Made by a program: the position numbers and the translations under genes. 64,000 bases of DNA from Sulfitobacter indolifex (GTDB lineage Bacteria > Pseudomonadota > Alphaproteobacteria > Rhodobacterales > Rhodobacteraceae): NCBI RefSeq assembly GCF_022788655.1, contig NZ_CP084951.1, forward strand, positions 1,860,001 through 1,924,000. The letters are read 5' to 3'. This document shows, piece by piece, positions 47,384 to 55,935 of this stretch; within the stretch, counting starts at the first letter, position 1, and each line of letters begins with the position of its first letter. The notes beneath the pieces are model-generated. The model was not told the DNA's origin and ran no database searches. It worked only from the letters and a program-made list of their open reading frames with translations.

Positions 47384-47509
47384 ATGATGACCCGGCGCGG
47401 CATTCTCATCGTCCCTGCCGTTCAGTCACACAGCCCAAGCTTTCGAAACAGACGGCTTCCCCGCCAATACGGGCGGCGGCAAGATTGCGGTCTGATCGAC
47501 ATTCGATAA
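47384..47509 (+). CDS. Short ORF with strong ribosome binding site, unknown
   Basis: 41 codons (tandem ATGs at 47384 and 47387) preceded by AAAGGAGGC, an ideal ribosome binding site, and followed 20 nt later by a strong terminator. The peptide is basic (RRGILIVPAVQSHSPSF...). Another frame across the same bases (47391-47492) reads like the end of a signal peptide (SHTAQAFETDGFPANTGG) but has no start. It may be a real small protein, a small RNA, or a frameshifted remnant. Lies just after the YeeE gene. Confidence 0.35.
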   Translation: MMTRRGILIVPAVQSHSPSFRNRRLPRQYGRRQDCGLIDIR

Positions 47510-47529
47510 AGTTTTAGCACATAGGATGT

Positions 47530-47560
47530 GGTGCAGCTTTCCGGCTGCACCATTTTTCTT
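47530..47560 (+). terminator. Rho-independent terminator of the soxS-R-YeeE unit
   Basis: GGTGCAGC (47530-47537) pairs with GCTGCACC (47544-47551), 6-nt loop, followed by ATTTTTCTTT. It ends about 20 nt before the convergent znuA stop. Confidence 0.88.
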
Positions 47561-47578
47561 TGTCGGGACATTCCCCAA

Positions 47579-48649
47579 TCAATCTGACAGACAATCGGCC
47601 ATGTTCTGCGCCATCCCCCGCAGCAGATCAGCATAGAGAGCGGCGCCCGGAACCAGATCCGCGCCCAGCGGGTCAAGCGTTCCGGTCCCGGTGCCCTGCC
47701 CCTCGGTCACAGCGGCAATTAGGCCGGGATTGAACTGCGGCTCGGCAAAAACGCATTTCGCACCGCTATCGGCCACCACGCCCCGCAGTTCGGATACACG
47801 GGCCGCCCCCGGCGCACGGGCGTCATTCTCGCTGATGGCGCCAAGCGCCTCAATGTCAAAACGCGCTTCGAAGTAATGGTAAGCATCGTGGAAGACGATA
47901 AAGGGGCGATCTTTAACCGGCGCGAGGGTTTCTGCGATGTCGTCTTCCAACGCGGCAAGCGCGGCCTGCGCGGCCTCGGCATTCTCGCGGTACTGCGCGG
48001 CATTTTCGGGGTCTAGCTTGATCAGGGCTTCGGCGATTTGACCCAGCCAAAGCTGACCGTTGCGCGGATCAAGCCAAACATGCGGATCCTTGCCGCTATC
48101 AACGTGACCGTGCCCGTCGTCATCATCAGCGTGATCGCTCAATACCTCCTCATCATGGCCGTGATCGTCGTGTACCTTGCTCTCATGCGCGTCGTTGTCA
48201 TCGTGCTTCTGCACGTCGTTATCATCGTGCTGCTCCGCGTGATCATGATCACCGTGCGTTTCTTGCCCCTCATCCCTATGGTCATGTGCCTCAAACATAG
48301 CGCCTTCGCGAAAGGGCAAGACATGGGTGCCGGGCTGTTCCATCAAGGCAATATGGCTCGCGCTTCCTGCCAGCGAATTCAGCGGGTCGGCCAACCACGG
48401 GGTCAGCAACGGCCCTACCCAAACAACCAAATCAGCCCCGCTCAGCGCGCGTGCCTCTGAGGGGCGCATTGCATAGCCATGGGGCGAGCTGCGCGGCGGC
48501 ACGATCAGCTCAGGCGTGCCAACACCTTCCATCACCTGAGACACCAGCGCATGAACCGGCGCGATATCCGTGGCGACGGCAGGCACATCAGCCCAAAGCG
48601 GCGATGAGATACCGGCAATAAGAGCAGCGGAAAGAGAAGAACGATACAT
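47579..48649 (-). CDS. znuA: ZnuA, periplasmic zinc-binding protein
   Basis: 356 aa. Signal peptide SLSAALIAGISSPLWA, zinc ligands in PPRSSPHGYAMRPSEA, KDPHVWLDPRN and FHDAYHYFEARF. A very long His/Asp-rich loop (about residues 122-185) is probably a zinc trap. It delivers zinc to ZnuBC encoded on the divergent side. Longer than average because of the loop. Confidence 0.95.
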   Translation of the reverse strand: MYRSSLSAALIAGISSPLWADVPAVATDIAPVHALVSQVMEGVGTPELIVPPRSSPHGYAMRPSEARALSGADLVVWVGPLLTPWLADPLNSLAGSASHIALMEQPGTHVLPFREGAMFEAHDHRDEGQETHGDHDHAEQHDDNDVQKHDDNDAHESKVHDDHGHDEEVLSDHADDDDGHGHVDSGKDPHVWLDPRNGQLWLGQIAEALIKLDPENAAQYRENAEAAQAALAALEDDIAETLAPVKDRPFIVFHDAYHYFEARFDIEALGAISENDARAPGAARVSELRGVVADSGAKCVFAEPQFNPGLIAAVTEGQGTGTGTLDPLGADLVPGAALYADLLRGMAQNMADCLSD

Positions 48650-48660
48650 GGCAGACCTTC

Positions 48661-48706
48661 AAAATGTTATAGTATCACCTTGCTAGCATCGTTGTTATAA
48701 CATATC
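48661..48706. promoter_or_regulatory. Two Zur-box-like sites between znuA and zur
   Basis: Site B contains the perfect palindrome TGTTATAACA (48693-48702); site A reads AATGTTATAGTATCAC (near 48662-48677). Both fit alphaproteobacterial Zur boxes built on TGTTATAACA. They sit between znuA (-) and zur-znuC-znuB (+), so Zur can repress both arms. Confidence 0.7.
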
Positions 48707-48733
48707 AATGCCCAAACGAATTGAGGTCCCCCC

Positions 48734-49213
48734 ATGAGCGCCATCGAGTTTCGCGATCACGACCATGCCGCCTGTATGCGCAGCACCATGCAAGCCGCCG
48801 AAGCGCAATGCACGGCGCGCGGGCTGCGGCTGACCCCCGTGCGCCGCCGCGCGTTGGAAATCCTGCTGGCCGAACACCGCGCCTTGGGCGCCTATGACCT
48901 CTTGGCGCATCTCTCGGCCGAAGGGTTGGGCGCCCAGCCCCCTGTGGCCTACCGCGCGCTGGATTTTTTGGTGAAAGCCGGGCTGGCCCATAAGATCGAA
49001 GCGCTCAACGCCTATGTCGGCTGCGTGCATCCGGGCGAAGACCACGCGCCGGCCTTCTTAATCTGCCGCAGCTGCCGTTCCGTGGCAGAGGCCGAAACCT
49101 CGCCCACCAAAAGCCGCCTTGGCGATGCCGCCCGCGCCGCAGGTTTCCGCATCGAGCGTAGCGTCGTCGAAGCCGAAGGTCTTTGCCCCGCCTGCCAAGA
49201 GACCGGCGCATGA
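48734..49213 (+). CDS. zur: Zur, Fur-family zinc uptake repressor
   Basis: 159 aa. HTH region GLRLTPVRRRALEILLAEHRALGAYDLL, RALDFLVKAGLAHKI, and Zn-binding Cys pairs in LICRSCRSV and GLCPACQE. An N-terminal His/Asp segment (FRDHDHAACM) is also present. It represses znu genes when zinc is sufficient. ATGA overlap with znuC. Confidence 0.93.
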   Translation: MSAIEFRDHDHAACMRSTMQAAEAQCTARGLRLTPVRRRALEILLAEHRALGAYDLLAHLSAEGLGAQPPVAYRALDFLVKAGLAHKIEALNAYVGCVHPGEDHAPAFLICRSCRSVAEAETSPTKSRLGDAARAAGFRIERSVVEAEGLCPACQETGA

Positions 49214-49971
49214 GCCTGATTGAGACCCATGACCTGACCCTGCGCCACGACGGGCAAGTCGCGTTGCGCGATGTGAATTTCAACATCGAAGCAGGTGAGA
49301 TCGTCACCATCGTCGGCCCCAATGGATCGGGTAAATCCAGCCTGCTGCGCGCGCTGATTGGGGCGCTGAAGCCAGCCTCAGGCAAAATCACCCGCAAACC
49401 GGGGCTGCGCATCGGCTATGTGCCGCAGAAATTGCAGATCGACGCCACCCTACCGCTGACCGTGCGCCGCTTCGTCAACCTGCCACGCCGTCAAAAGCCT
49501 GAAGCGATCCGCGATGCCCTTGCGACTGCCGGAGTGCCGGAATTGGCCGAGCGGCAGATGGTCGACCTCTCTGGCGGACAGTTCCAGCGCGTGCTGCTGG
49601 CCCGCGCCCTGCTGGAGAAGCCTGACCTGCTGATCCTTGATGAGGCGACCCAAGGGCTCGACCAGCCCGGTTCTGCCGCGTTTTACCGCCAGATCGAAGC
49701 AGTTCGCCAAGACCTCGGTTGTGCCGTGCTGATGGTCAGCCACGATTTGCATGTGGTGATGGCCGCCAGTGACCGGGTGCTGTGCCTCAATGGTCATGTC
49801 TGCTGCGAAGGCACGCCAGAAGCCGTGGCCGATGCGCCCGAATACCGCGCGCTGTTTGGCAGCGGCACCCAAGGGGCGCTTGCGCTTTACCGTCACGATC
49901 ACGACCACCATCACCACCATCACACGCACCACCACGGCGACGCCTGTGATGGACAGCACGAAGAGACCTAG
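49210..49971 (+). CDS. znuC: ZnuC, zinc ABC transporter ATPase with His-rich tail
   Basis: 253 aa. Walker A GPNGSGKSSLLRALIG, signature LSGGQFQRVLLARAL, Walker B LLILDEATQG, and SHDLHVV. The last 30 residues include HDHDHHHHHHTHHHGDAC, an unusual metal-binding tail on an ABC ATPase. ATGA overlap with zur; next gene begins 1 nt after the stop. Confidence 0.95.
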   Translation: MSLIETHDLTLRHDGQVALRDVNFNIEAGEIVTIVGPNGSGKSSLLRALIGALKPASGKITRKPGLRIGYVPQKLQIDATLPLTVRRFVNLPRRQKPEAIRDALATAGVPELAERQMVDLSGGQFQRVLLARALLEKPDLLILDEATQGLDQPGSAAFYRQIEAVRQDLGCAVLMVSHDLHVVMAASDRVLCLNGHVCCEGTPEAVADAPEYRALFGSGTQGALALYRHDHDHHHHHHTHHHGDACDGQHEET

Positions 49972-49972
49972 A

Positions 49973-50767
49973 ATGCTTGACGACTTTATTCTGCGCGCCG
50001 CACTTGCCGGGCTAGGCGTGGCGCTGGCTGCCGCACCGCTGGGCTGTTTCGTGATCTGGCGGCGCATGGCCTATTTCGGCGATGCCACAAGCCACGCCGC
50101 CCTTTTGGGCGTTGCGCTGGCGTTGGCGACCGATCTGCCGATCACCGCAGGCGTTCTGTTGGTCGCCTTGGTGATGGCGCTGGTGATCAGCACGCTGTCG
50201 GGCCGCAATGTCAGTGCCGATGCGCTACTGGGGGTTATGGCCCATTCTGCGCTGGCGCTTGGCTTGGTGGCCGTGTCGCTGCTGCCGGGGCAGCGGGTTG
50301 ATCTGTCGTCTTACCTTTTTGGGGAAATCCTTGCCGTCACCCGCTTTGATCTTGCCGTGATCTGGGGCGGGGCCGTGGCCGTGGCGTTGCTGTTGGCATG
50401 GCGCTGGTCGGCGTTGCTCGCCGCCACGTTGAACCCCGACCTCGCGCAGGCCTCTGGCGGCAACCCAAAACGCGAGCAGTTGATCCTGACGTTGGCGCTG
50501 GCGATCATGGTGGCTGTGGCGATCAAAGTGGTGGGGGCGCTGCTGATCGCCGCCATGCTGATCATCCCCGCCGCCACCGCGCGCCCCTTTGCCCGCACGC
50601 CTGAGACTATGGCAATTTGGGCGATGGGACTGGGCGCTTTGGCAGCCCTAGGTGGGCTGATGGCCTCGCTGGAGTTCGACACGCCGACGGGGCCCAGCAT
50701 CGTCAGCATCGCCGCCGGACTCTTTGCGCTGTCTTCGGCGCTGGCCCCACTGCTGCGCCGGGCATAG
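49973..50767 (+). CDS. znuB: ZnuB, zinc ABC transporter permease
   Basis: 264 aa, about eight membrane helices. ABC-3 family features: WRRMAYFGDATSHAALLGVALAL, LSGRNVSADALLGVMAHSALALGL, FGEILAVTRFDLAVI and KVVGALLIAAMLIIPAATARP. Starts immediately after znuC. Terminal hairpin follows between it and the convergent RidA gene. Confidence 0.95.
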   Translation: MLDDFILRAALAGLGVALAAAPLGCFVIWRRMAYFGDATSHAALLGVALALATDLPITAGVLLVALVMALVISTLSGRNVSADALLGVMAHSALALGLVAVSLLPGQRVDLSSYLFGEILAVTRFDLAVIWGGAVAVALLLAWRWSALLAATLNPDLAQASGGNPKREQLILTLALAIMVAVAIKVVGALLIAAMLIIPAATARPFARTPETMAIWAMGLGALAALGGLMASLEFDTPTGPSIVSIAAGLFALSSALAPLLRRA

Positions 50768-50774
50768 GCCCTTG

Positions 50775-50802
50775 CCCGCCCGGCCCAATGGGGCCGCGCG
50801 GG
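50775..50802. terminator. Bidirectional hairpin between znuB and RidA
   Basis: CCCGCCCGGCCC (50775-50786) pairs with GGGCCGCGCGGG (50791-50802), one mismatch, AATG loop. It lies between two convergent genes; T-run is short. Confidence 0.6.
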
Positions 50803-50824
50803 TTATCTTATCGGTGCCGCGCGC

Positions 50825-51223
50825 TTAGCGCTTGATCACTGCATCCGCTTCGATCTCAAGCTTGGCCTCGTCTTCGACAAGCCCTGCAACCACAACCATG
50901 GCCATCGCCGGGAAATGCTTGCCCATCACCTCGCGGTAGGCGCGGCCCACATCCTTTTGCGCGGCCAGATATTCTTTCTTATCCGTCACATACCATGTCA
51001 GGCGCATGATATCTTCGGGCGTGCCACCCGCCGCTTCGACCACAGCGCGGATGTTTTGCAGCGCCTGTTTCATCTGGCCGATAAAGTCATGGCATTCAAA
51101 TTTCTGGTCCGCAGTCCAACCAATCTGACCACCGACAAAAAGATGGCCATCGGCGCTGAGCATACCATTGGCATAGCCCTTTGCGGGCGCCCAACCTTCG
51201 GGCTGGATAGTCTGATGCGACAT
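50825..51223 (-). CDS. RidA family protein (second copy), last gene of anthranilate/kynurenine operon
   Basis: 132 aa. RidA-fold segments: GYANGMLSADGHLFVGGQIGW, FIGQMKQALQNIRAVVEAAGG, RLTWYVTDKKEYLAAQ, and a C-terminal LEIEADAVIKR. RidA proteins hydrolyse enamines and imines. In a pathway whose intermediates are amino-enoyl-CoA compounds it could perform or assist deamination; that role is inference. Position after livF, 24 nt downstream. The ATG at 51223 follows AAAAAGGAACACGAC. Confidence 0.85.
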   Translation of the reverse strand: MSHQTIQPEGWAPAKGYANGMLSADGHLFVGGQIGWTADQKFECHDFIGQMKQALQNIRAVVEAAGGTPEDIMRLTWYVTDKKEYLAAQKDVGRAYREVMGKHFPAMAMVVVAGLVEDEAKLEIEADAVIKR

Positions 51224-51246
51224 GTCGTGTTCCTTTTTATTAACAG

Positions 51247-51936
51247 TCACACGCCGAGAAACTGATCGGCGATTTGGGAATCGAGCGCGGGCATCGGGCC
51301 AGTCCAGACCGAGCGTCCACGTTCGAGAATAACGGCGTGATCCGCGACGCGGCGCAGCTCGGCGAGGGATTTATCCACCACCAGCAGCGCCAGCCCGCTG
51401 TCACGTTTCAACTGGGCCACAGCAGCCCAGATTTCTTGGCGCACCACGGGGGCAAGCCCTTCGGTCGCCTCGTCCAGCAGCAGCAATTTCGGGTTGGTCA
51501 TCAGCGCCCGGCCAATCGCCAACATCTGCTGCTCGCCGCCCGAAAGCGAGCCTGCCGCCTGATCGCGCCGTTCGCCCAGACGGGGGAAAAGCGCGACAAC
51601 CCGCGCCTCATCCCATTCACCGGGACGCGCGGCGGCGATGAGGTTTTCATGCACCGTGAGCGGCGCGAAACAGCGCCGACCTTCCGGCACCAGACCCACC
51701 CCCGCCTGCGCAGCGCGGAAACTGGGCAGACCGCCAATGTCGCGCCCGTCAAACGTCACGCTGCCGCCACTGTGCTTCAGCATCCGGCAGATCACTTTGA
51801 TGGTTGAGGATTTGCCCATCCCATTGCGCCCCATCAGCGCGCAGACCTCGCCTTCCTTCAGCACCAGATCAACGCCGAACAGCGCCTGCGTCGGGCCGTA
51901 GGACGCGGTGATGCCTTTTAGGTCTAGCAAGCTCAT
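51247..51936 (-). CDS. HAAT transporter ATP-binding protein, LivF-type (second importer)
   Basis: 229 aa. Walker A GRNGMGKSSTIKVIC, GVGLVPEGRRCFAPLTVHENL, signature SLSGGEQQMLAIGRAL, Walker B LLLDEATEGLAP. Its ATG overlaps the livG stop (ATGA). Part of the operon with anthranilate/kynurenine genes. Confidence 0.93.
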   Translation of the reverse strand: MSLLDLKGITASYGPTQALFGVDLVLKEGEVCALMGRNGMGKSSTIKVICRMLKHSGGSVTFDGRDIGGLPSFRAAQAGVGLVPEGRRCFAPLTVHENLIAAARPGEWDEARVVALFPRLGERRDQAAGSLSGGEQQMLAIGRALMTNPKLLLLDEATEGLAPVVRQEIWAAVAQLKRDSGLALLVVDKSLAELRRVADHAVILERGRSVWTGPMPALDSQIADQFLGV

Positions 51937-52712
51937 GCTGCGTCCTCCTCGCCCAGATAGGCAACACGCACCTGTGGGTCCGCCTTGATCTCGGCCGCGG
52001 TGCCGCTGGCGATGATCTGGCCATAGACGAGCACCGAAATACGATCCGCGAGGGCGAAAACCGCATCCATGTCATGTTCCACCAACAAGATCGGCGCTTC
52101 TTGCCGGAGCGTATCAAGAAACCCTGTCATTTCCTTTGATCCACTCGCCCCAAGGCCCGCCATCGGTTCATCCATCAAAAACACCTTTGGCCGCAGGGTC
52201 AGCGCCACGGCGACCTCTAGCTGCCGCCGCTGGCCGTGAGAAAGGTCCGCCGTACGCTTGGCCGCATGGTCCGCCAGCCCCACCAGTTCCAACGCGCGCA
52301 TCGCCTCGGCCCGCAGTTCTGCCTGTCGCATCACCGGCGCGAAGAAGCGCATCACCCGGCCCGATTGCCCAAGCGCGCCCAGCACCGCGTTTTGCAGCAC
52401 GGTATATTCCATCGCGAGCGAAGAGATTTGAAACGTCCGCCCCAGCCCCGCCCGCGCACGCTGCACGGTGCTCAGGGGCGTCACGTCCTGCCCCGCGAAA
52501 TGAACCGTGCCACTGTCTGAGCGTAGCCCGCCAGCGATCTGTTTGATCAGCGTCGACTTGCCCGCGCCATTGGGGCCGATCAGTGCGTGGATCTCACCCT
52601 TGCGCAGGGTCAGCGATACATTGTCAGTCGCCTTCAACGCACCAAAGCTTTTGTGCAGGTTGCGTATGTCCAAAAGCGCCTCAGTCATCTGTTCGGGCAT
52701 CTGTTCAGTCAT
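51933..52712 (-). CDS. HAAT transporter ATP-binding protein, LivG-type (second importer)
   Basis: 259 aa. Walker A GPNGAGKSTLIKQIAG, GLGRTFQISSLAMEYTVLQNAVLG, signature DLSHGQRRQLEVAV, Walker B FLMDEPMAGLGA and VEHDMDAV. Starts 8 nt within the end of livM. Alternative starts at 52700 and 52688 exist because MTEQMPEQM has three ATGs. Confidence 0.93.
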   Translation of the reverse strand: MTEQMPEQMTEALLDIRNLHKSFGALKATDNVSLTLRKGEIHALIGPNGAGKSTLIKQIAGGLRSDSGTVHFAGQDVTPLSTVQRARAGLGRTFQISSLAMEYTVLQNAVLGALGQSGRVMRFFAPVMRQAELRAEAMRALELVGLADHAAKRTADLSHGQRRQLEVAVALTLRPKVFLMDEPMAGLGASGSKEMTGFLDTLRQEAPILLVEHDMDAVFALADRISVLVYGQIIASGTAAEIKADPQVRVAYLGEEDAA

Positions 52713-53688
52713 GGGCCACCTCCCGTCCGGCGATCAGGCCAATCATGCCGCCACGGGCAAAGAGCACGACCAGCAGCAACAGCAGCCCCAGATAGATGTG
52801 CCAGAACTCGCTTAAGCCCCCCAAAACATGCTCAAGCAAGATAAACAGCGCCGCTCCGGCCACTGGGCCAAAGAGCCGCCCCACCCCGCCGAGGATCACA
52901 AAGACCATGATTTCCCCGCTCGTCTGCCAAGAGAACATCGTCGGGCTAACGAACCGGTTGAGGTCAGCAAAAAGCGCCCCCGCCAGCCCTGTGACCGCGC
53001 CAGAGATCACAAAGGCCACCAGCCGCAGCCGGAAGGGCGCAAGGCCCACGGCCTCTACCCGCTCGGCGTTTTGCCGCGCCGCCGACAGCGCCAGCCCGAA
53101 GGGTGCGCGGGCCAGTCGACCGACAAAGAAAAGGACCACAGCTAGGATCGCAAAAGCAACAGCAAAAAACGTCAGCGGATCAAGCGTGTTCAACCCCGGA
53201 AACCCGTTGCGCACATAGATCGACAGACCGTCTTCGCCGCCATAGGCAGGCCAAGAGATCGCAAAATAGAACAGCATCTGCCCAAAGGCGAGCGTGAGCA
53301 TGATGAAGTATACGCCAGAGGTGCGCAGGCTCAGCGCCCCGATCAGCAGCGCCGCAAGGGCCGAGACCACCAGCGCCACCAACCAGATCACCGGCATAGA
53401 CTTGGTGCCCTCAATCAAAATGGGGCTTTCCATCAGCGGCGTATAACTCTGCGCGTGAGCCGCCAGTATGCCCATGGCATAGCCACCAAGGCCAAAGAAT
53501 GCCGCGTGGCCAAAGCTGACCAGCCCGCCGAGGCCAAGCGCGATGTTCAGCCCAACCCCCGCCAGCGCAAGGATTGCAGCCTTGGTCGCCAGCGTGATGA
53601 TGAACGGCTCATCCAGCGCAAAGGCCGCAAGTGCCGTGGCGGGCAGCAGCAGAAAGAGGAAGGTGTTAAGAATGGTTTCGCGGGTCAT
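52705..53688 (-). CDS. HAAT transporter permease, LivM-type (second importer)
   Basis: 327 aa. LivM features: GVGLNIALGLGGLVSFGHAAFFGLG, LSLRTSGVYFIMLTLAFGQMLF, SGEIMVFVILGGVGRLFGPV. The start at 53688 has GGGAGGCGTGAG upstream and overlaps the livH stop by a TGA next to ATG. Expected length. Confidence 0.93.
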   Translation of the reverse strand: MTRETILNTFLFLLLPATALAAFALDEPFIITLATKAAILALAGVGLNIALGLGGLVSFGHAAFFGLGGYAMGILAAHAQSYTPLMESPILIEGTKSMPVIWLVALVVSALAALLIGALSLRTSGVYFIMLTLAFGQMLFYFAISWPAYGGEDGLSIYVRNGFPGLNTLDPLTFFAVAFAILAVVLFFVGRLARAPFGLALSAARQNAERVEAVGLAPFRLRLVAFVISGAVTGLAGALFADLNRFVSPTMFSWQTSGEIMVFVILGGVGRLFGPVAGAALFILLEHVLGGLSEFWHIYLGLLLLLVVLFARGGMIGLIAGREVAHD

Positions 53689-53689
53689 C

Positions 53690-54607
53690 TCACGCCTCCC
53701 CAAAGAGGCCGGTGGGTTTGAACAGCAAAACCCCCGCCATCAAAATATAGATCGACATGGATGCCAGCGAAGAGCCTACGGATGTGGCCGCCGACGCCTC
53801 CATGAAATTGGCAAAGAACAGCGGCAGCAGGACTGACCCCAGCGTGTCTGTCAGCCCCACCAGCAGCGCCCCAATGAGCGCGCCTTTAATCGAGCCGATG
53901 CCGCCGATGACGATGACCACAAAAGCGAGGATTAGCACCGGCTCGCCCATGCCCACCTGCACCGATTGAATGGCCCCCACCAGCGCGCCGGCAAGCCCGG
54001 CCAGCGCCGCCCCGAGCGCGAAGATCAGTGTGTAGAGCTTGGCGATATCGACGCCAAGCGCTGCGATCATCTCGCGATCCGCCTCGCCTGCGCGGATTTG
54101 GATGCCGATGCGGGTCCGCGCGATCAGCAAAAACAGCCCCGCGGCAATCACCAACCCGACACCGATGATGACCAAACGGTAGAGCGGATATTGAATGCCC
54201 CCGGGCAGCATCACCGGGCCGGACAGCGCCGAGGGAATTTCGAGAAACAGCGGGAAGGAGCCGAACAGAAACCGCGTCCCTTCCGAGAAAATCAGGATTA
54301 AGGCAAAGGTGGCCAGCACTTGATCAAGGTGGTCGCGGTCATAGAGCCTGCGGATCACCGTCATCTCAATGAGACAGCCAGCCAAAGCAGCCGCCGCCAA
54401 GGCCGCCACCAGCGCCAGCAGGAATGACCCCGTCGCCGCAGCGACAGCCGCAGCCGCAAAAGCGCCGACCATATAAAGCGATCCATGAGCGAGGTTAATC
54501 AGCCCCATGACCCCGAAGATGAGCGTCAGCCCCGCTGCCATCAAGAACAGCATGACCCCGGATTGAACCCCGTTTAACACCTGTTCGATTAGCAGGATGA
54601 ATGACAT
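53690..54607 (-). CDS. HAAT transporter permease, LivH-type (second importer)
   Basis: 305 aa. LivH features: QVLNGVQSGVMLFLMAAGLTLIFGVMGLINLAHGSLYM, IQIRAGEADREMIAALGVD, FVVIVIGGIGSIKGALIGAL. Shorter than the LivH of the first importer and without its periplasmic insert, so the two importers are not recent duplicates. Follows a 95-bp spacer with a hairpin. Confidence 0.93.
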   Translation of the reverse strand: MSFILLIEQVLNGVQSGVMLFLMAAGLTLIFGVMGLINLAHGSLYMVGAFAAAAVAAATGSFLLALVAALAAAALAGCLIEMTVIRRLYDRDHLDQVLATFALILIFSEGTRFLFGSFPLFLEIPSALSGPVMLPGGIQYPLYRLVIIGVGLVIAAGLFLLIARTRIGIQIRAGEADREMIAALGVDIAKLYTLIFALGAALAGLAGALVGAIQSVQVGMGEPVLILAFVVIVIGGIGSIKGALIGALLVGLTDTLGSVLLPLFFANFMEASAATSVGSSLASMSIYILMAGVLLFKPTGLFGEA

Positions 54608-54665
54608 TTAGCAAAGTCTCCCGGCGCGCCGGACACGTGGCCCGGCGTGTAAGTGGTGAAATGTC

Positions 54666-54694
54666 GGCCCCGGCGCGAGATCTGCGTCGGGGCC
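54666..54694 (-). other. Intercistronic hairpin between binding protein and livH (second importer)
   Basis: GGCCCC (54666-54671) and GGCGC extend a stem to 11 bp against GCGTC-GGGGCC (54684-54694), loop GAGATCT. It lies just after the binding-protein stop, the same place as in the first importer. Confidence 0.6.
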
Positions 54695-54702
54695 GCGCGG
54701 GA

Positions 54703-55848
54703 TTACATTTTGCAGTCAGCCGCGTAGGCGTCAGCATGATCCGTCAGCGAGGGGCCGATGAGCTTGTTGGTGTAAACATCGCCCTCTTTCACCACTTCAC
54801 GCACGTAGTAATCTTGGATCGGGTGCTGGTTGTTACCAAAGCTGAACTTGCCCCGCACGGAGGCGAAATCCGCCTCCTTCAAGGCCGCTTGGAAGGCATC
54901 GGCGTCAGAGACATCCGCCTTGCCCATCGCGCTCAGCAGCAGGTTCGCGGTGTCGTAGCCTTGGCTCGCGTAAAGCGATGGCAAACGGTCGTATTCTTCT
55001 TGGAACGCGGCCACGAACTCTTTGTTGGCCTCGTTGTCCAAGTCCTTGTTCCACTGGCTGGTGTTCTTGATGCCAAGGGCGGCTTCGCCCACAGCCTGCA
55101 AGATGCCTTGGTCAAAGCTGAAGGCCGGGCCAACAACGGGCAGATCAACGCCGGAGTTGGCGTATTGTTTGAGGAAGGAAATCCCCATGCCGCCGGGCAA
55201 GAAGAAGAAGACGCTATCCGCACCTGACGCACGGATCTGCGCGATCTGGGCGGCGTAGTCGGTCTGGCCCAGATCAGTGTAAACCTCACCCGCAGCTTCG
55301 CCCTCATAGGTGCGCTTATAGCCCGTCAGCGCATCCTTGCCCGCTGGATAGTTCGGCGCCAGCATGAAGGTGTTCTTGTACCCTGCGTCATTGGCGTAAG
55401 CGCCCGCTGCCTCATGCAGGTTGTCGTTCTGCCATGCGACGTTGAAGTAAAGCTTGTTACAGCCTTTGCCTGCCAGCGCCGAAGGGCCAGCGTTAGGGCT
55501 AAGGTAGAACTTGCCCTGCGCGGTCGCTGCTGGCACGACGGCCATGGCGAGGTTCGACCAAATGATCCCGGTCAGCACGTCGACCTTCTCGGACTGGATC
55601 ATCTTGTCAGCAAGCTGCACGGCGATCTCGGGTTTGCGCTGGTCGTCCTCGACAACGACCTCAAGGTTCTCATTTCCAGCCATTTTCGTGGCCAGCATGA
55701 ACCCGTCGCGCACGTCGATGCCAAGGCCCGCGCCGCCGCCTGATAGGGTGGTGATCATACCGACCTTCACCTTGCCGCCTTCGGCCCATGCGCCGCCCGC
55801 CGCCAGTGCCGCGACCGAGGCCGCCATCACAAAAGACTTCATCTTCAT
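54703..55848 (-). CDS. HAAT substrate-binding protein (second importer)
   Basis: 381 aa. Signal peptide SFVMAASVAALAAGGAWA. Type I receptor fold: VGMITTLSGGGAGLGIDVRDGFMLA, LTGIIWSNLAMAVVPAATAQG, KNTFMLAPNYPAGKDALTGYKR. It probably binds anthranilate, kynurenine, tryptophan or another aromatic acid, based on its place between kynU and the permease genes. The ligand is not shown by sequence. Confidence 0.88.
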   Translation of the reverse strand: MKMKSFVMAASVAALAAGGAWAEGGKVKVGMITTLSGGGAGLGIDVRDGFMLATKMAGNENLEVVVEDDQRKPEIAVQLADKMIQSEKVDVLTGIIWSNLAMAVVPAATAQGKFYLSPNAGPSALAGKGCNKLYFNVAWQNDNLHEAAGAYANDAGYKNTFMLAPNYPAGKDALTGYKRTYEGEAAGEVYTDLGQTDYAAQIAQIRASGADSVFFFLPGGMGISFLKQYANSGVDLPVVGPAFSFDQGILQAVGEAALGIKNTSQWNKDLDNEANKEFVAAFQEEYDRLPSLYASQGYDTANLLLSAMGKADVSDADAFQAALKEADFASVRGKFSFGNNQHPIQDYYVREVVKEGDVYTNKLIGPSLTDHADAYAADCKM

Positions 55849-55935
55849 TTTATTCTCCCTTGGTTGGTTTGAGCCTCTTTGATGGGCCCGTTCTGTTGGG
55901 TCGTATCGCCAGCTTAACGAGGGGAATTGACCCTG

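Noticed and set aside
49895..49935. Short tandem repeat or CRISPR-like repeat (CAC/CAT runs)
   Set aside because: The runs encode the His-rich tail of ZnuC in frame and have no spacers.
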